DNA of 64,000 nt from Martinezella rhizogenes (GCF_027460065.1 NZ_JAPYZZ010000006.1:196909-260908), one strand, 5' to 3'. Positions 8,622 to 18,418 are shown, counted from the stretch's first letter. Program-made: numbers and translations. The notes: generated from the letters alone by a model not told the origin.

Positions 8622-8875
8622 TCAGGGCAAGCGCTCGACCATTCCATGTTTTCTAAGGCGGATAGGAAGGGCCTTCGAAAGATCGATCACAACAAAACAA
8701 CCGGAACATGCTATGAGCATGATCGCCCGCAGTTTGGCAATGTAGATGCTGTCGAGCGTTTCTCCCACGAATATTTCCAGGACGGGGCCAGCAGCCGATG
8801 GATCAAACATTGAATACCACTATCATCAAGAAATCGATGTGAAGTTCGCCAGAAATTATTGCCTCTGCGGCTTTG

Positions 8876-11392
8876 TCAGCGATTGAACGCGTCATCTCGG
8901 CCTCGGTCGCGCGGATCGTATACCCGTCTTTCCTCGGGCTGGCCAGCACTATCGGCAGCTTCTGCAGTCGACGATTGAGTTTTCAAAGGTGAGGCGCCTA
9001 TCAAACCGGCGGTCCGGTCTAACGCAGAAACAAGGGCCTTTTTTTTCTGCCTTGGGCGAAGTGGTTTGGTGTCTAGATCCTTCTTGGCGTTGTACAGGGC
9101 CAAAAATTCTCGATAAACTTGACTCTCACGCTCGATGGTTGGCCATCTTCCGGTTAATGCGGTCTCGCGGGCAAGCACTGCTTCCGTTTGTCCACGAGGT
9201 CCAAGTTGCAGCAATTGGGGCTCTTGTTCTTTGCTCGGTGGTGAGAGGATCGGATCTCGACTCACTGTATAGTTGTAACTAGTCGTCGCAACATGAATTG
9301 GCGGGGTAACTCCATCAGGTGATTCACTTTGCAGACCAGCTTTGGCGAGTTGGTGCGCATAGCCTAGCTGGTTCAACTGGTACCCATTTGAAGCGGTCGC
9401 ACCTTCCGCGGACGCAACGGGGTCTGTCAAAGTTGCCCTTTGATCCGAGCGATAGCTTGCATCATCTGGCCATCCGCGCCCGACCAGTCCAGTGCGTCCC
9501 CTTCCAGTACCAACATGTTGCCGATGGAGCTCCTTACACTCGAGGTAGGCGGGCATTGGCCTTTCGAGACGCCGGCCCTCTTTTGTCGCCCGCAAGGTAT
9601 CGTGGACAACCTTGAATCCGAAAATATGCTCCGACTCGTACTTCCCGGTCTCTGTCGCGAGCCGCGCCCGCTCATTTCTCCGACTTCCATAGGTGCCGAT
9701 ATTGTCGTTTCTCGAGCGAACGGCTTTTTCTGACGGAGGGGGCGGCGGCGCCAATCCGCTTCCATCGGAAAACAATCCACCCGCACTGGAATTCACGTCA
9801 TGGGTAGTCGCCTTGGCGTCTCGGCGACTTTTCGTGCCCAGCCGCTTAACTTTGCCCGCGCCATCGAAACGATCACTGTCGGCGATACTCTCGGTTTGGT
9901 CTGCATCTGGTCCATTGGCCCCGAAATATAGAACCCGCCTTGCTTCCAATTGTAAGCATGCCGGGGATAGCACGTGATTTGTTTCTTGTGCTACCTCACG
10001 TGCAAGGTCGGGCCGACCTGATTCCGATTGATTGGCCAAAGCGGGGTTGGACTTATTGATCGTCTGGGTCGCGGGCCCAAACGCCTCGCCCTCATCAAAC
10101 GGATCATGTTCACCGGGAATCCAGACCGATGGGTCAAGCTCTGTCAGACGTGCGTTCACCACCAGGTTTTGCCATCGCGGTTGGGCTAGGCCCCTCCACC
10201 TTCCGTAAGCCTGACGTTCCGCATCTCCAAGCGGCTTTCCCTCGTATAAAAAGACTGATGAGGAAGTCTTTTCACTTGCCGAACTCGAAACCGAGGAGCT
10301 CGAGATGGTGGCTTGGCGCGCGGCTAGAATGAGATCTTCCCACGACGGTGGTTCGGGCTCGGTCCAGTTCTCGTACACAGCACGCTCGGTTGCCCCGAGC
10401 CTCATCCCCTCATAAATAAAGAATCCAGAAGAACTATTCGGCTGATCGGTCGAGCCCTCCAGGACGCCCTGCGCTGCGTTGGACCGAAACTCTATGACTT
10501 CTTCAAGGTGATTGTGCTCATCTGCGATCCAACCGGGATGGCCGAGTTCTGCCAAGCGGGCATTGACAACGAGCTCTTCCCACGTCGGCTGAGCTTCCTC
10601 TTGCCATTGTTCGTAAGCGCGCTTTTCCCCCTCACCCAGCGGCATCCCATCATATTCGAAGATCGTGGAAGGAGCCTGTCCCAAATCAAAGAGCCAGGCA
10701 GAATCATCGATTGCATCACGGCGCGCCTTGAGTACCAGGTCTTTCCACGACGGTGGCTCCAGCTCGCCCCAGCTATCATATGCGGCGCGCTCGGCTTCTC
10801 CGAGCTTCATCTCGTCATAGTAAAAGGATGCAGAAGAATTCTCGTTCTCGTCGATTGAGTAGCTACGCTTTCGTTTCAACGAACCGGAGCGAGAGTCCCC
10901 GCCTAGCGATTCATGCTGATCGGCAATCCAACGAGGATGGCCAAGCTCTGCCATGCGAGCATTGACAACGAGCTCTTCCCACGTCGGCTGAGCTTCCTCT
11001 TGCCATTGTTCGTAAGCACGCTTTTCCCCCTCGCCCAGCGGCATCCCGTCATATTCGAAGATCGTGGAAGCAGCCTGTCCCAAATCAAAGAGCCAGGCAG
11101 AATCGTCGATTGCATCGCAGCGCGCCTTGAGAATTAGGTCTTTCCAAGTGGGACGATCCGATCCATTCCAGTTCTTAAATGCTTCATGCTCTGCAGCTCC
11201 AAGTCTCACATCGTCATACTCAAATGACGGAGATAAATATTCGCTGTGTTCGGATAGGTCCTCAAAAGAGGCATCGCCCCGGCGACTCCGGGGTTCGATA
11301 GGGTAGAGGACAGGAGTAGCTCCGGCGGGAACCTCGGGGAGCGATGCAGTCGAACCGTTAAGGTTGACGTTTGGGTTTCCTGACAGTTTCAT
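8876..11392 (-). CDS. virD5: VirD5 effector with tandem internal repeats
   Basis: 838 residues, the size of VirD5 (about 830 aa), and last gene of the virD operon, 105 nt after virD4. The N-terminal half holds six copies of a roughly 40-residue motif (F-x-Y-D/E-G-x-x-LG-x-x-E-x-x-AY-x-x-W...P-x-W-x-x-L...AR), arranged as three alternating pairs. The C-terminal half carries SEHIFGFKVVHDTLRATKEG and HRQHVGTGRGR. Basic patches KRKRS (about residue 177) and RPRQKKK may direct nuclear import. VirD5 is delivered to plant nuclei, where it affects VirE2/VIP1 stability and chromosome segregation. The tail (YDPRDRGRDDAFNR) fits a VirB/D4 export signal. The VirD5 name rests on locus position, length and remembered C-terminal similarity. 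Confidence 0.75.
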   Translation of the reverse strand: MKLSGNPNVNLNGSTASLPEVPAGATPVLYPIEPRSRRGDASFEDLSEHSEYLSPSFEYDDVRLGAAEHEAFKNWNGSDRPTWKDLILKARCDAIDDSAWLFDLGQAASTIFEYDGMPLGEGEKRAYEQWQEEAQPTWEELVVNARMAELGHPRWIADQHESLGGDSRSGSLKRKRSYSIDENENSSASFYYDEMKLGEAERAAYDSWGELEPPSWKDLVLKARRDAIDDSAWLFDLGQAPSTIFEYDGMPLGEGEKRAYEQWQEEAQPTWEELVVNARLAELGHPGWIADEHNHLEEVIEFRSNAAQGVLEGSTDQPNSSSGFFIYEGMRLGATERAVYENWTEPEPPSWEDLILAARQATISSSSVSSSASEKTSSSVFLYEGKPLGDAERQAYGRWRGLAQPRWQNLVVNARLTELDPSVWIPGEHDPFDEGEAFGPATQTINKSNPALANQSESGRPDLAREVAQETNHVLSPACLQLEARRVLYFGANGPDADQTESIADSDRFDGAGKVKRLGTKSRRDAKATTHDVNSSAGGLFSDGSGLAPPPPPSEKAVRSRNDNIGTYGSRRNERARLATETGKYESEHIFGFKVVHDTLRATKEGRRLERPMPAYLECKELHRQHVGTGRGRTGLVGRGWPDDASYRSDQRATLTDPVASAEGATASNGYQLNQLGYAHQLAKAGLQSESPDGVTPPIHVATTSYNYTVSRDPILSPPSKEQEPQLLQLGPRGQTEAVLARETALTGRWPTIERESQVYREFLALYNAKKDLDTKPLRPRQKKKALVSALDRTAGLIGASPLKTQSSTAEAADSAGQPEERRVYDPRDRGRDDAFNR
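10561..10755 (-). repeat. Long direct repeat inside virD5, copy 1
   Basis: Nearly identical to 10960-11154 (offset 399 bp, exactly 133 codons). It encodes the same FEYDGMPLGEGEKRAYEQWQ block. A recent in-frame duplication or gene conversion inside virD5. Confidence 0.85.
10960..11154 (-). repeat. Long direct repeat inside virD5, copy 2
   Basis: Second copy of the virD5 repeat, differing from 10561-10755 at scattered bases only. The copies are in frame, so unequal recombination would add or remove one 133-residue unit without a frameshift. Confidence 0.85.
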
Positions 11393-11497
11393 GGCGATAT
11401 CTGCTCAATCAGCAACCTCAGAGTCTACTGCCACATCCTATTGAACCGCAACATTTGCGCCGCCAGCGAATGATTCCAATCTGAAAGCAGCTTCAGG

Positions 11498-13510
11498 TCA
11501 TCTCACCGGCTGTGCGGGTTCATGCCTATACCGTTGCTGAAGTGCTATAATCTGTTCCAGAAGTTGCTGTTGCGAAATCAGAGCTAGAGCCAATTCGGGA
11601 GTCACACTGGTATCTGGTGGCATGCCACCTGGATCGACGTCTTTCTCCACTGCAGCGATTTCAATCGAGTGTTGGGGAGTGTCAATTCCAATTGCAACAC
11701 CGTTTTGGTCGCCGTTCATATTGCTGCTTTGCGGTGCTACGGCTTCCTCATTGTTCACCATTGAAACCATGTCGTCTACGCTTTGCTCTGCCATGATAAC
11801 GGCCTGTCGACTGAGGTCTCTGACTTCCTGGTGGATTTCTTCCGAGAGCATCAAGGATACTGGCTCAGGAAGGGAACCGATTTGGCGTTCGAAAAGGCGC
11901 CTCAGCATACGATCGGTATAATATTGCACCTTTCGCAGTTTGAGAGGCGGTTGCCCCTTAATAAGGACGATTTCACTCTTGTCGTCGAGCAGGCGCACTT
12001 GTTCGGGGCGCAAAAGAGGGGCGCCCTGATCAGAAATCTGGATGTTATGGTCGAACATGCGGGCTTGACTGTAAGAAGTGGAACGCGCTTGGAACGTATA
12101 TTCGCCGATAGCCTTTGAGATGTAGGTCGGCGTTTCGTCATCAGCGGTGGCCATGAATACTTGCACGCCAGTATTACTGAGAAAGTTTTGTTTACCCGCC
12201 TCATCGTAGGTGCCCGTCAAGGCCGAGAGGCTCTGAATAATAAACATGAAACGGCCTTTGTAGCCAGCAATGGTTGTAATTGCGGTCTCGATCGCTTCGA
12301 GCTTGCCCAAGTGCTTAAATTCATCGAGCAGAAACAATACTTCATGCCGCTCATCTTTGCCCGGCAGTGACCGCTGCAGAATTGACACAACCTGCTGAAA
12401 CAGGAGCCGCATCAATGGCGCCACAACCTCGAGGTCATTGGGACTGACACAAAGATAGACGCAGGTCCTCTTCCGACGCAGATCGTAAACAGAAAAATCT
12501 GATCGGCTTGTCGCTGCTTTGACAAGTGGATCAGCCCATAGATTCAGTCCGCCGTCGCCGAGCACCGACGTGTAGGACGTCAGAATTTTCGTGTCGTTGC
12601 CGGCCATATTATCGAAGATGCGCTGAGCCTCTTTGTTTTGGCTTTCTTCCGCAAGGTGCGCAAAAAGTTTGTACTTCTCTCCAGGCTGAGCAAATAGGTC
12701 GTAGACCGCGCCAATCGTTGGCGTGCCACGTTCAATACAAGTAAGGATACCCGCAACGAAAAGGTCGCGCGCGCCGTCAATGAAGCCTTCCGCTCCCTTG
12801 CCCTTGGCCGTGATAAGGTTCGCAGCTAGGCGGCGCGTCTCGGTGAACTGCCGCTCGGGCGGTAGAGCGGCAATATCCAGGACCGGATTATAACAATGAG
12901 TCCGTCTCTCTGGATCCAAGGGGGAGAACTTGAAAACGGCGTCGCCGCTCGCTTTGCGTGCTCTGGACGTCAGTTCAAAAAGCTCTCCTTTGACATCAAG
13001 GGCTATCACCGAGCCCTTAAAGGTTAAGAGCGTCGGGATGACAACGCCAACGCCTTTACCCGCACGCGTTGGCGCAACGACAAGACTATGAGGTTGTTCG
13101 CCATTAGTCAGATAGCTGCCGAACCAAAGGGGGCCACACGTCTTGCCAAAGATCGGCCCCTTGATGCGATTGTAGCGCTGCAGGTAACCAGCATGCCGCA
13201 TTTCGCCAAATTCCGCCCATCGAGCTGTACCGTGATGCTCACGATTGCGTAGCGATATGAGTAGCTGACTCAATAGCACAGCCACTGACGTCAAGATGAT
13301 AATTGATAAACCACGATAAAATACTGCGGTCGCATAACCCAAATAAAGTGGCGTCTCGTACCAAAACGCGAAAACGCTAAACGTCATCATCGCTTCGCCA
13401 TTGAAGCCATTGCGGAATGTCACATAGCAACTTGCCGCACAAAAACCGGCTGCCAGCGAGCATACGATGCTGAGGGCCAGGCGCTGGGGCGTAGTCTTGC
13501 TCGAATTCAT
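11498..13510 (-). CDS. virD4: VirD4 type IV secretion coupling protein
   Basis: About 670 residues. The N-terminus has transmembrane segments (around residues 10-30 and 70-90), followed by the cytoplasmic motor with Walker A (VVAPTRAGKGVGVVIPTL), the SVIALDVKGELFELTSR block and Walker B (HEVLFLLDEFKHLG). VirD4 is the inner-membrane hexameric ATPase that recruits VirD2-T-strand and effector proteins and feeds them to the VirB channel. Nearly every block matches Agrobacterium VirD4. The first in-frame start is GTG at 13513; the ATG at 13510 gives MNSSKTTPQRL, the known N-terminus. It is the fourth gene of the virD operon. Confidence 0.97.
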   Translation of the reverse strand: MNSSKTTPQRLALSIVCSLAAGFCAASCYVTFRNGFNGEAMMTFSVFAFWYETPLYLGYATAVFYRGLSIIILTSVAVLLSQLLISLRNREHHGTARWAEFGEMRHAGYLQRYNRIKGPIFGKTCGPLWFGSYLTNGEQPHSLVVAPTRAGKGVGVVIPTLLTFKGSVIALDVKGELFELTSRARKASGDAVFKFSPLDPERRTHCYNPVLDIAALPPERQFTETRRLAANLITAKGKGAEGFIDGARDLFVAGILTCIERGTPTIGAVYDLFAQPGEKYKLFAHLAEESQNKEAQRIFDNMAGNDTKILTSYTSVLGDGGLNLWADPLVKAATSRSDFSVYDLRRKRTCVYLCVSPNDLEVVAPLMRLLFQQVVSILQRSLPGKDERHEVLFLLDEFKHLGKLEAIETAITTIAGYKGRFMFIIQSLSALTGTYDEAGKQNFLSNTGVQVFMATADDETPTYISKAIGEYTFQARSTSYSQARMFDHNIQISDQGAPLLRPEQVRLLDDKSEIVLIKGQPPLKLRKVQYYTDRMLRRLFERQIGSLPEPVSLMLSEEIHQEVRDLSRQAVIMAEQSVDDMVSMVNNEEAVAPQSSNMNGDQNGVAIGIDTPQHSIEIAAVEKDVDPGGMPPDTSVTPELALALISQQQLLEQIIALQQRYRHEPAQPVR

Positions 13511-13583
13511 CACTTCACCGGAATTCTTAGATCGATAGCAAATCGTGCTTTGGGTCTGCGTGCTGCAGCAAACAATCCAGGAC

Positions 13584-15626
13584 TTATCGTCCGTAACCTT
13601 CGCGTGAACGCAAATCCAACCCCCTCATATAAGGCTGCCGCGTCTCATGCCTGTCGCTGCGTTTCTGGATGTCATCCGCTTCGGAGTGTCCTGTCGCATG
13701 GGCAATCTGTTGTCGCTCCCGACTGGCGCTAGGTATCACCTCACGAACGGGCGTTGACATGATCGCTCTACCAAGATTGTCTTGCCTCTGAGCAGGAGCA
13801 ACGTCGCCAAATTTTGTGATTGTGTTTTCGATGTCATTTCGCGTCCCAGAACCGTAGACGGTCGGCGTCAGGTAAGTGTTCTCTACTAATTTGTTACAAA
13901 TCATTTCTGCCTCGCGAAACCACGAAGAGGTGGACGGATTGTCATCGTGGACCGTCGGGGCGAATGATCGGTGGCTAACCTGGGCAGCAGAAGAGTTGCC
14001 GAGACCAGGCCCCGGATCAGCTCTGGACGAGATTTGTTGCTTTCCCTTTTCAGCAGCAGATGCTGCGATCCGTGCTGACTGTTCAAGACGCGCCCATTCG
14101 ACGTCACCTAGATTCGGAAAGCCCTCGGGACTTGGCTGTGATGACGTCTGTATAGTCGGCGAATGCACATTGCTCGATCTGATGGGTGTCGCACTATGGT
14201 CCGACATCCTCTCTGTGCCCTCGACAACGCCTACTTTCTGCGAGAGGCCGTTTAAGCCCGCCCCAAACAATTCCGGTGCGGCATTCTGCATCGATGAGGA
14301 TCTATCGGAGTGAGATTTGATGATTGCATCGATTTCCGCCAGAGCGGCGTCGGTCCACTCAGGGGAGCCATGGAACTCCCCTCCAGAGAACTCCGGAGCT
14401 TGCGGCGAATGCCGATCACCCGGAACAATATGTGTCTCCCTGTTAGCGCGCATCCCATCTACGCTGCCACCAACATCGTCCTTCTGCAAAGCGCCGCCAG
14501 ATCCGGGCTCACGCAAATCCAGTGCGACGCTCCCTCCCGCCAGGGACGTCTTGGAGAAAGATTCAAATACTGCATCGATTTCTGCCAGAGCGGCGTCGGT
14601 CCACTCAGGGGAATCATTGCGGGTTGTTTGTGACGACCTTTGCGCGCGCGGTGAAGGATCATCAGGGAATTCGAGGATTGTGCCGCCATCGGCATCGCTA
14701 ACCAGTTCGCCCGAGCGAGCACTGCTGGTTTCGTCGAGAATTTGAGTGTGCTCGACGCCGGGAGAACTTGCCTCCACATCCGAAAGTGGTGTGGTTACAT
14801 GAACTGAGAGACTCTGAGCTTCATTCCCAAGGTATCGGCTGTCCGCGGTAGCATCGAGCTCCTCGAGCCCTCTAGTCGGCGCCGAGATCGTGTCATCCGA
14901 ATTTCTATCCGTGTCGTAGCCGGTATCTCTCCCGAACCATTCTGCGAGTGGCCCCGAATAGAGAGCGGAAACAGAAGTGGCACCCGGCAGCGTCGAACTT
15001 CCCTGCGACGTTTCCTGAGCTCTGTCCGTCGATGGCTGACCATTATACTCACGCGATTCCGGCGTGCCTTGCTTGTTCGACGAATGCGCGCCCCTTAAAC
15101 CGCCGTCCACGGGCGAAGATGCCGAAATAGTGTCTATCTCTCTGCCCAAGCCGATTTGCCGTCGCATGGTCGATCCGGTTGCACTGCCAGGATGGTCAAT
15201 TTCGCGCGATCGTTTTGTGCCCCTTGTTCCTAAATCTGGCAACGCAGCAGCTTCCCTGTCGCGCTTGCCAAAACTTTCCCGTTCAAGCTCGAGCATGTAC
15301 TGCATAGCGGTGCGGAACTCGCCGTTATTCTTCCGCAAAATTGCGGGTAAGTTCGTTCTGGGTTCGGATAATCCTCGCGGGATCGCAGAGGTGCTAGGCT
15401 GCGCCGCAGCAGGCCGCAGGCCGCTCGCCGATGTTTCTGGGATGTTTGGCAGAATACCTGCATTTGGCGATCTTGATAAGCCGGTTGGGATAGACGTATC
15501 CCTTCTGTCATCCCGAGCATCGATCGATTGTGCAGAGATGGAGATCGATGCGGCCCCACGCCCTTCATCGTTCAAGGCCATAGGAGCGGGACGAGTACCG
15601 CGTCTCGTCAACTGTTCATTTGCCAT
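13584..15626 (-). CDS. virD3: VirD3-position protein, large effector-like
   Basis: 680 residues between virD2 and virD4, the virD3 slot. Octopine VirD3 is only about 200 aa, but I recall Ri-type plasmids having a long form near 670 aa. The sequence is low-complexity, Ser/Glu/Asp-rich and probably disordered, with no enzymatic motif. Two internal copies of a SPEWTDAALAEIDA motif occur, near 14340 and 14600. The C-terminus (RGLDLRSREGYGR) is arginine-rich like known VirB/D4 substrates, so export is plausible though unproven. VirD3 has no established function and is dispensable in octopine strains. The gene starts 14 nt after the virD2 stop region and is translated with it. Confidence 0.65.
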   Translation of the reverse strand: MANEQLTRRGTRPAPMALNDEGRGAASISISAQSIDARDDRRDTSIPTGLSRSPNAGILPNIPETSASGLRPAAAQPSTSAIPRGLSEPRTNLPAILRKNNGEFRTAMQYMLELERESFGKRDREAAALPDLGTRGTKRSREIDHPGSATGSTMRRQIGLGREIDTISASSPVDGGLRGAHSSNKQGTPESREYNGQPSTDRAQETSQGSSTLPGATSVSALYSGPLAEWFGRDTGYDTDRNSDDTISAPTRGLEELDATADSRYLGNEAQSLSVHVTTPLSDVEASSPGVEHTQILDETSSARSGELVSDADGGTILEFPDDPSPRAQRSSQTTRNDSPEWTDAALAEIDAVFESFSKTSLAGGSVALDLREPGSGGALQKDDVGGSVDGMRANRETHIVPGDRHSPQAPEFSGGEFHGSPEWTDAALAEIDAIIKSHSDRSSSMQNAAPELFGAGLNGLSQKVGVVEGTERMSDHSATPIRSSNVHSPTIQTSSQPSPEGFPNLGDVEWARLEQSARIAASAAEKGKQQISSRADPGPGLGNSSAAQVSHRSFAPTVHDDNPSTSSWFREAEMICNKLVENTYLTPTVYGSGTRNDIENTITKFGDVAPAQRQDNLGRAIMSTPVREVIPSASRERQQIAHATGHSEADDIQKRSDRHETRQPYMRGLDLRSREGYGR

Positions 15627-15640
15627 GATTCGGCCCTTTC

Positions 15641-16975
15641 CTATCTCCTAAGTCCTCCGCGCCCATCCTGGCTGCGCTCATCTCTTGCCCGTTTGCGTTC
15701 ACTCGATTCCCCAGTGTCATCTTCACGCGGACGCTTTGAAGCAGGCCCCCTCCGTTGCTGGAGATCGACTGCAGCGGACAACGGATCGATCGCATTGTTG
15801 CCATGGACAATGTCCGGCAAAGAAGATGGCCGGGACGGTTCGGTCTGCGATGTGAGGAGGTCATTGCGACCCGCCCGCCCGCCGGCATCTGCCTCGGGTC
15901 CAACTTCCTCGGCGTTCAATCTGGCGCGTTTTGCTTCACTTGGCCCTGCTTCGTCCTCGCGACGTCGTTTTGAGCGCCGCTGTCGCTCGCCGGCCGTGTT
16001 GATAACAGCTTCGGTTACTGAGCGAGGAGTACCGGAATCTCCGTTTACGTGGCGCGCGCAATCCTCGGCAGCACGCGGAGAGCCGTCCCCTATGTTGCCC
16101 GCGAGAATGGTTTCGGAAACGGTTGGTTCGGCAAGACGCTCAGTCTCCAATGGCATGCGCACGCGACGGTCACCTTCATTATTGAATTCAGCCGGCCCCT
16201 GGAAACGAAGGTGTGCCTCATCTTGCGGATTGTTGGATCGAGGCACACCATTGGATCCGCTCGCGAATGCTTCAAACGGCGGTGGATCGGAGGGTTGATC
16301 GGCTTCTGGATGATCTCCTTGCGATTGGTCCAAATCTGTGTCTTCGAACCGAATATGGCGGGCCTGCCGCTCAAGGCGCCAAAATTCGCCATAAGTGAGC
16401 GGCCGCTCAAAGATACCACGTTCTGCTCGCGAGCTCGCATCGAGAAAAATGCCATGGCGAAGCGAAATCTCGGCCATCTTTATGCGCAAGGCGTCGTAAT
16501 TCAGCTGTGGATGGCGCTTAGATATCTTCAGCCAGCCATGTCCCAAGAGTTCGCGACGATTGACCACGACATGCAGGTGCGGGTGATCTCGGTCGATGTG
16601 AAAGGCAGTAAGATAGCTGTAACGGCCACCCCCATTGCCTGATCCAAACATCTCGGCCGCCCACTCCCGGCTCGCTTCATAAGCTGCCGCCTGGCTGGTA
16701 CCCGCTGGGAAGCTTACAATTATATGGGTGGTTAACTCTTGTTCCCTTTCCTCGTCTGGCCGACTTTCATCATAAATTCCAGTCTCCTGAACCCAGCTTC
16801 GGGCAAGCTCGGGGATTTGATCCGGCGGTAGGGGAATGCCGAGATGCCGGGCTGAACGCTGCAGCTCCAACTTGCCTTTGCGGGACAGATACTCCAACTG
16901 ATTGATGATCTGTTGAAGGGTCTTGGTCCCACCACCAGGCACAATGCGAATGATAACTTGAGCTCGATCGGGCAT
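15641..16975 (-). CDS. virD2: VirD2 T-DNA border relaxase and pilot protein
   Basis: 444 residues. The N-terminal relaxase domain carries the catalytic Tyr29 (NQLEYLSRKG) and the metal-binding motif FHIDRDHPHLHVVVNR (His126, Asp130, His131, His133). VirD2 with VirD1 nicks T-DNA borders, stays linked to the 5' end through Tyr29, and pilots the T-strand through the VirB/D4 channel into the plant nucleus. The C-terminal third is variable. It ends with a bipartite nuclear signal (KRPREDDTGESSERKRARDE) and the arginine-rich tail DGRGGLRR. MPDRAQVIIRIVPGGGTKTL is the known VirD2 N-terminus. Second gene of the virD operon. Confidence 0.97.
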   Translation of the reverse strand: MPDRAQVIIRIVPGGGTKTLQQIINQLEYLSRKGKLELQRSARHLGIPLPPDQIPELARSWVQETGIYDESRPDEEREQELTTHIIVSFPAGTSQAAAYEASREWAAEMFGSGNGGGRYSYLTAFHIDRDHPHLHVVVNRRELLGHGWLKISKRHPQLNYDALRIKMAEISLRHGIFLDASSRAERGIFERPLTYGEFWRLERQARHIRFEDTDLDQSQGDHPEADQPSDPPPFEAFASGSNGVPRSNNPQDEAHLRFQGPAEFNNEGDRRVRMPLETERLAEPTVSETILAGNIGDGSPRAAEDCARHVNGDSGTPRSVTEAVINTAGERQRRSKRRREDEAGPSEAKRARLNAEEVGPEADAGGRAGRNDLLTSQTEPSRPSSLPDIVHGNNAIDPLSAAVDLQQRRGPASKRPREDDTGESSERKRARDERSQDGRGGLRR

Positions 16976-17008
16976 CCAACATGCTCCCCGGCAGGTGTAA
17001 CGTCAGTG

Positions 17009-17452
17009 CTACAAGGCGTCTTTCAGCATCGAGCAACCATCAATCCGTCGCCGGGATACGGACAAAATAGAACGGAGCAAGCCATCGAGCTCAGCGAATG
17101 ATTCGCCGAAAGCGATACGCTCGGCTCGCAGTGCCTCCACGTCCAATTGCGGATTTTCCGTATAGGCAGATAGCAGCGCGGCAACATTGGTTGAGAGCGT
17201 TCCGATAGACAGAAGTATGGCTTCCATCTTCCGACGAGTCTCTTGATCGATTTCGAGAAAGCCGCCAATGCGCCGCACCGCAACTCGCATGGCCATGCTG
17301 TCGGAGAGTCCCAACAGGCGTGCTTGTTGAGAAAAGCTCTCATATTCCGCCGATCGCAATCGGGTGCTCACAACCTTGAAGCCTTCAACCTTCACGCGCT
17401 CAAGCTGGCTGATGGCAATGTCGTTTGAAGTGGACTTACTGCCTTGCGACAT
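17009..17452 (-). CDS. virD1: VirD1 relaxase accessory protein
   Basis: 147 residues starting [20 protein letters not shown] and ending [15 protein letters not shown], the full length of Agrobacterium VirD1. The start at 17452 is chosen over the upstream 17554 because GGAGG lies 5 nt before it and the length equals the family standard. VirD1 is needed with VirD2 for nicking supercoiled double-stranded borders. The central [20 protein letters not shown] segment fits its proposed DNA-binding ribbon-helix-helix-like core. First gene of the virD operon, divergent from virC. Confidence 0.97.
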   Translation of the reverse strand: MSQGSKSTSNDIAISQLERVKVEGFKVVSTRLRSAEYESFSQQARLLGLSDSMAMRVAVRRIGGFLEIDQETRRKMEAILLSIGTLSTNVAALLSAYTENPQLDVEALRAERIAFGESFAELDGLLRSILSVSRRRIDGCSMLKDAL

Positions 17453-17562
17453 AGCATCCTCCATAGAAAAACGGAACAATCTGCACTTGTCCGTCGTGAA
17501 CTTTCCGCGTCGGCACGAATGGAAACCTAGCCTCACAGACAATGAAATCAACAATACATGAG

Positions 17563-17588
17563 TAATATTTCTATTTATATTGTTACAT
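17563..17588. promoter_or_regulatory. Ros-box-like operator in the virC/virD intergenic region
   Basis: An A/T-rich stretch (TAATATTTC, TATTTATATTG, TTACAT) follows the known Ros-binding operator (TATATTTCAATTTT...ATTGTAATATA) with one extra base. Ros/MucR-type zinc-finger proteins repress virC and virD in Agrobacterium. It overlaps the vir box at 17582-17595, so repressor and VirG would compete here. Confidence 0.6.
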
Positions 17589-17595
17589 TTGCAAT
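17582..17595 (+). promoter_or_regulatory. vir box between virC and virD (14/14)
   Basis: GTTACATTTGCAAT matches the full consensus RTTDCAWTTGHAAY in the virC direction. Its complement ATTGCAAATGTAAC scores 13/14 toward virD. It lies about 126 nt before virC1 and 129 nt before virD1, suited to activating both divergent operons. A further CAATTG core overlaps immediately downstream. Confidence 0.85.
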
Positions 17596-17720
17596 TGTTC
17601 TATCATGATAATGAAATATAAAATCGGATATATGCTTTTATTCATTAGCAACCGAAACTTCATACACACAAACAAAAATACAGACGCACTTCCGTTTCAC
17701 AACGTCCACAGGGTAAAGAC

Positions 17721-18416
17721 ATGAAACTTCTGACATTTTGCTCTTTTAAAGGAGGCGCCGGCAAAACGACGGCACTCATGGGCCTTTGTGCCGCCTTTGC
17801 AAGTGACGGCAAACGAGTGGCTCTCTTCGATGCCGACGAAAATCGGCCGCTAACACGATGGAAAGAAAACGCCCTGCGCAGCAGTACTTGGGATTCTTCG
17901 TGCGAGGTTTACGCCGCTGAAGAAATGTCGCTTCTTGAGGCGGCCTATGAGGATGCCGAGCTTCAGGGTTTTGATTATGCGCTTGCCGATACACATGGCG
18001 GTTCGAGCGAACTCAACAACACGATCATTGCTAGCTCAAACCTGCTTCTGATCCCCACCATGTTAACTCCGCTCGACATCGATGAAGCACTATCGACCTA
18101 CCGCTATGTCATCGAGCTGCTGCTGAGCGAGAACCTCGTAGTTCCGACAGCTGTATTGCGCCAACGTGTCCCGGTTGGTCGACTTACCACGTCGCAGCGC
18201 GCGATGTCAGACATGCTGGCGAGTCTTCCTGTTGTGCAATCTCCTATGCACGAGAGAGACGCATTTGCCGCGATGAAGGAACGTGGCATGTTGCATCTCA
18301 CATTGCTGAACATGAGAAACGATCCCACGATGCGCCTCCTCGAGCGGAATCTCAGGATTGCGATGGAGGAACTCGTGACGATTTCGAACTTGATTGGCGA
18401 AGCCTTGGAGGCTTGA
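17721..18416 (+). CDS. virC1: VirC1 ParA-family T-strand recruitment ATPase
   Basis: 231 residues with the deviant Walker A of ParA/MinD proteins ([20 protein letters not shown]) at the N-terminus and the [20 protein letters not shown] block. VirC1 binds the overdrive enhancer beside the right border. It stimulates T-strand production and recruits the relaxosome to VirD4 at the cell poles. The length equals Agrobacterium VirC1. A preceding ACAGGG gives a weak ribosome site. First gene of the virC operon, under the shared VirG/Ros control region. Confidence 0.97.
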   Translation: MKLLTFCSFKGGAGKTTALMGLCAAFASDGKRVALFDADENRPLTRWKENALRSSTWDSSCEVYAAEEMSLLEAAYEDAELQGFDYALADTHGGSSELNNTIIASSNLLLIPTMLTPLDIDEALSTYRYVIELLLSENLVVPTAVLRQRVPVGRLTTSQRAMSDMLASLPVVQSPMHERDAFAAMKERGMLHLTLLNMRNDPTMRLLERNLRIAMEELVTISNLIGEALEA

Positions 18417-18418
18417 AA

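Noticed and set aside
13876-15651. Long plus-strand ORFs (up to 195 aa) across the VirD3-like gene
   Set aside because: They lie antisense to a continuous 680-codon frame inside the virD operon, and their translations are low-complexity shadows.
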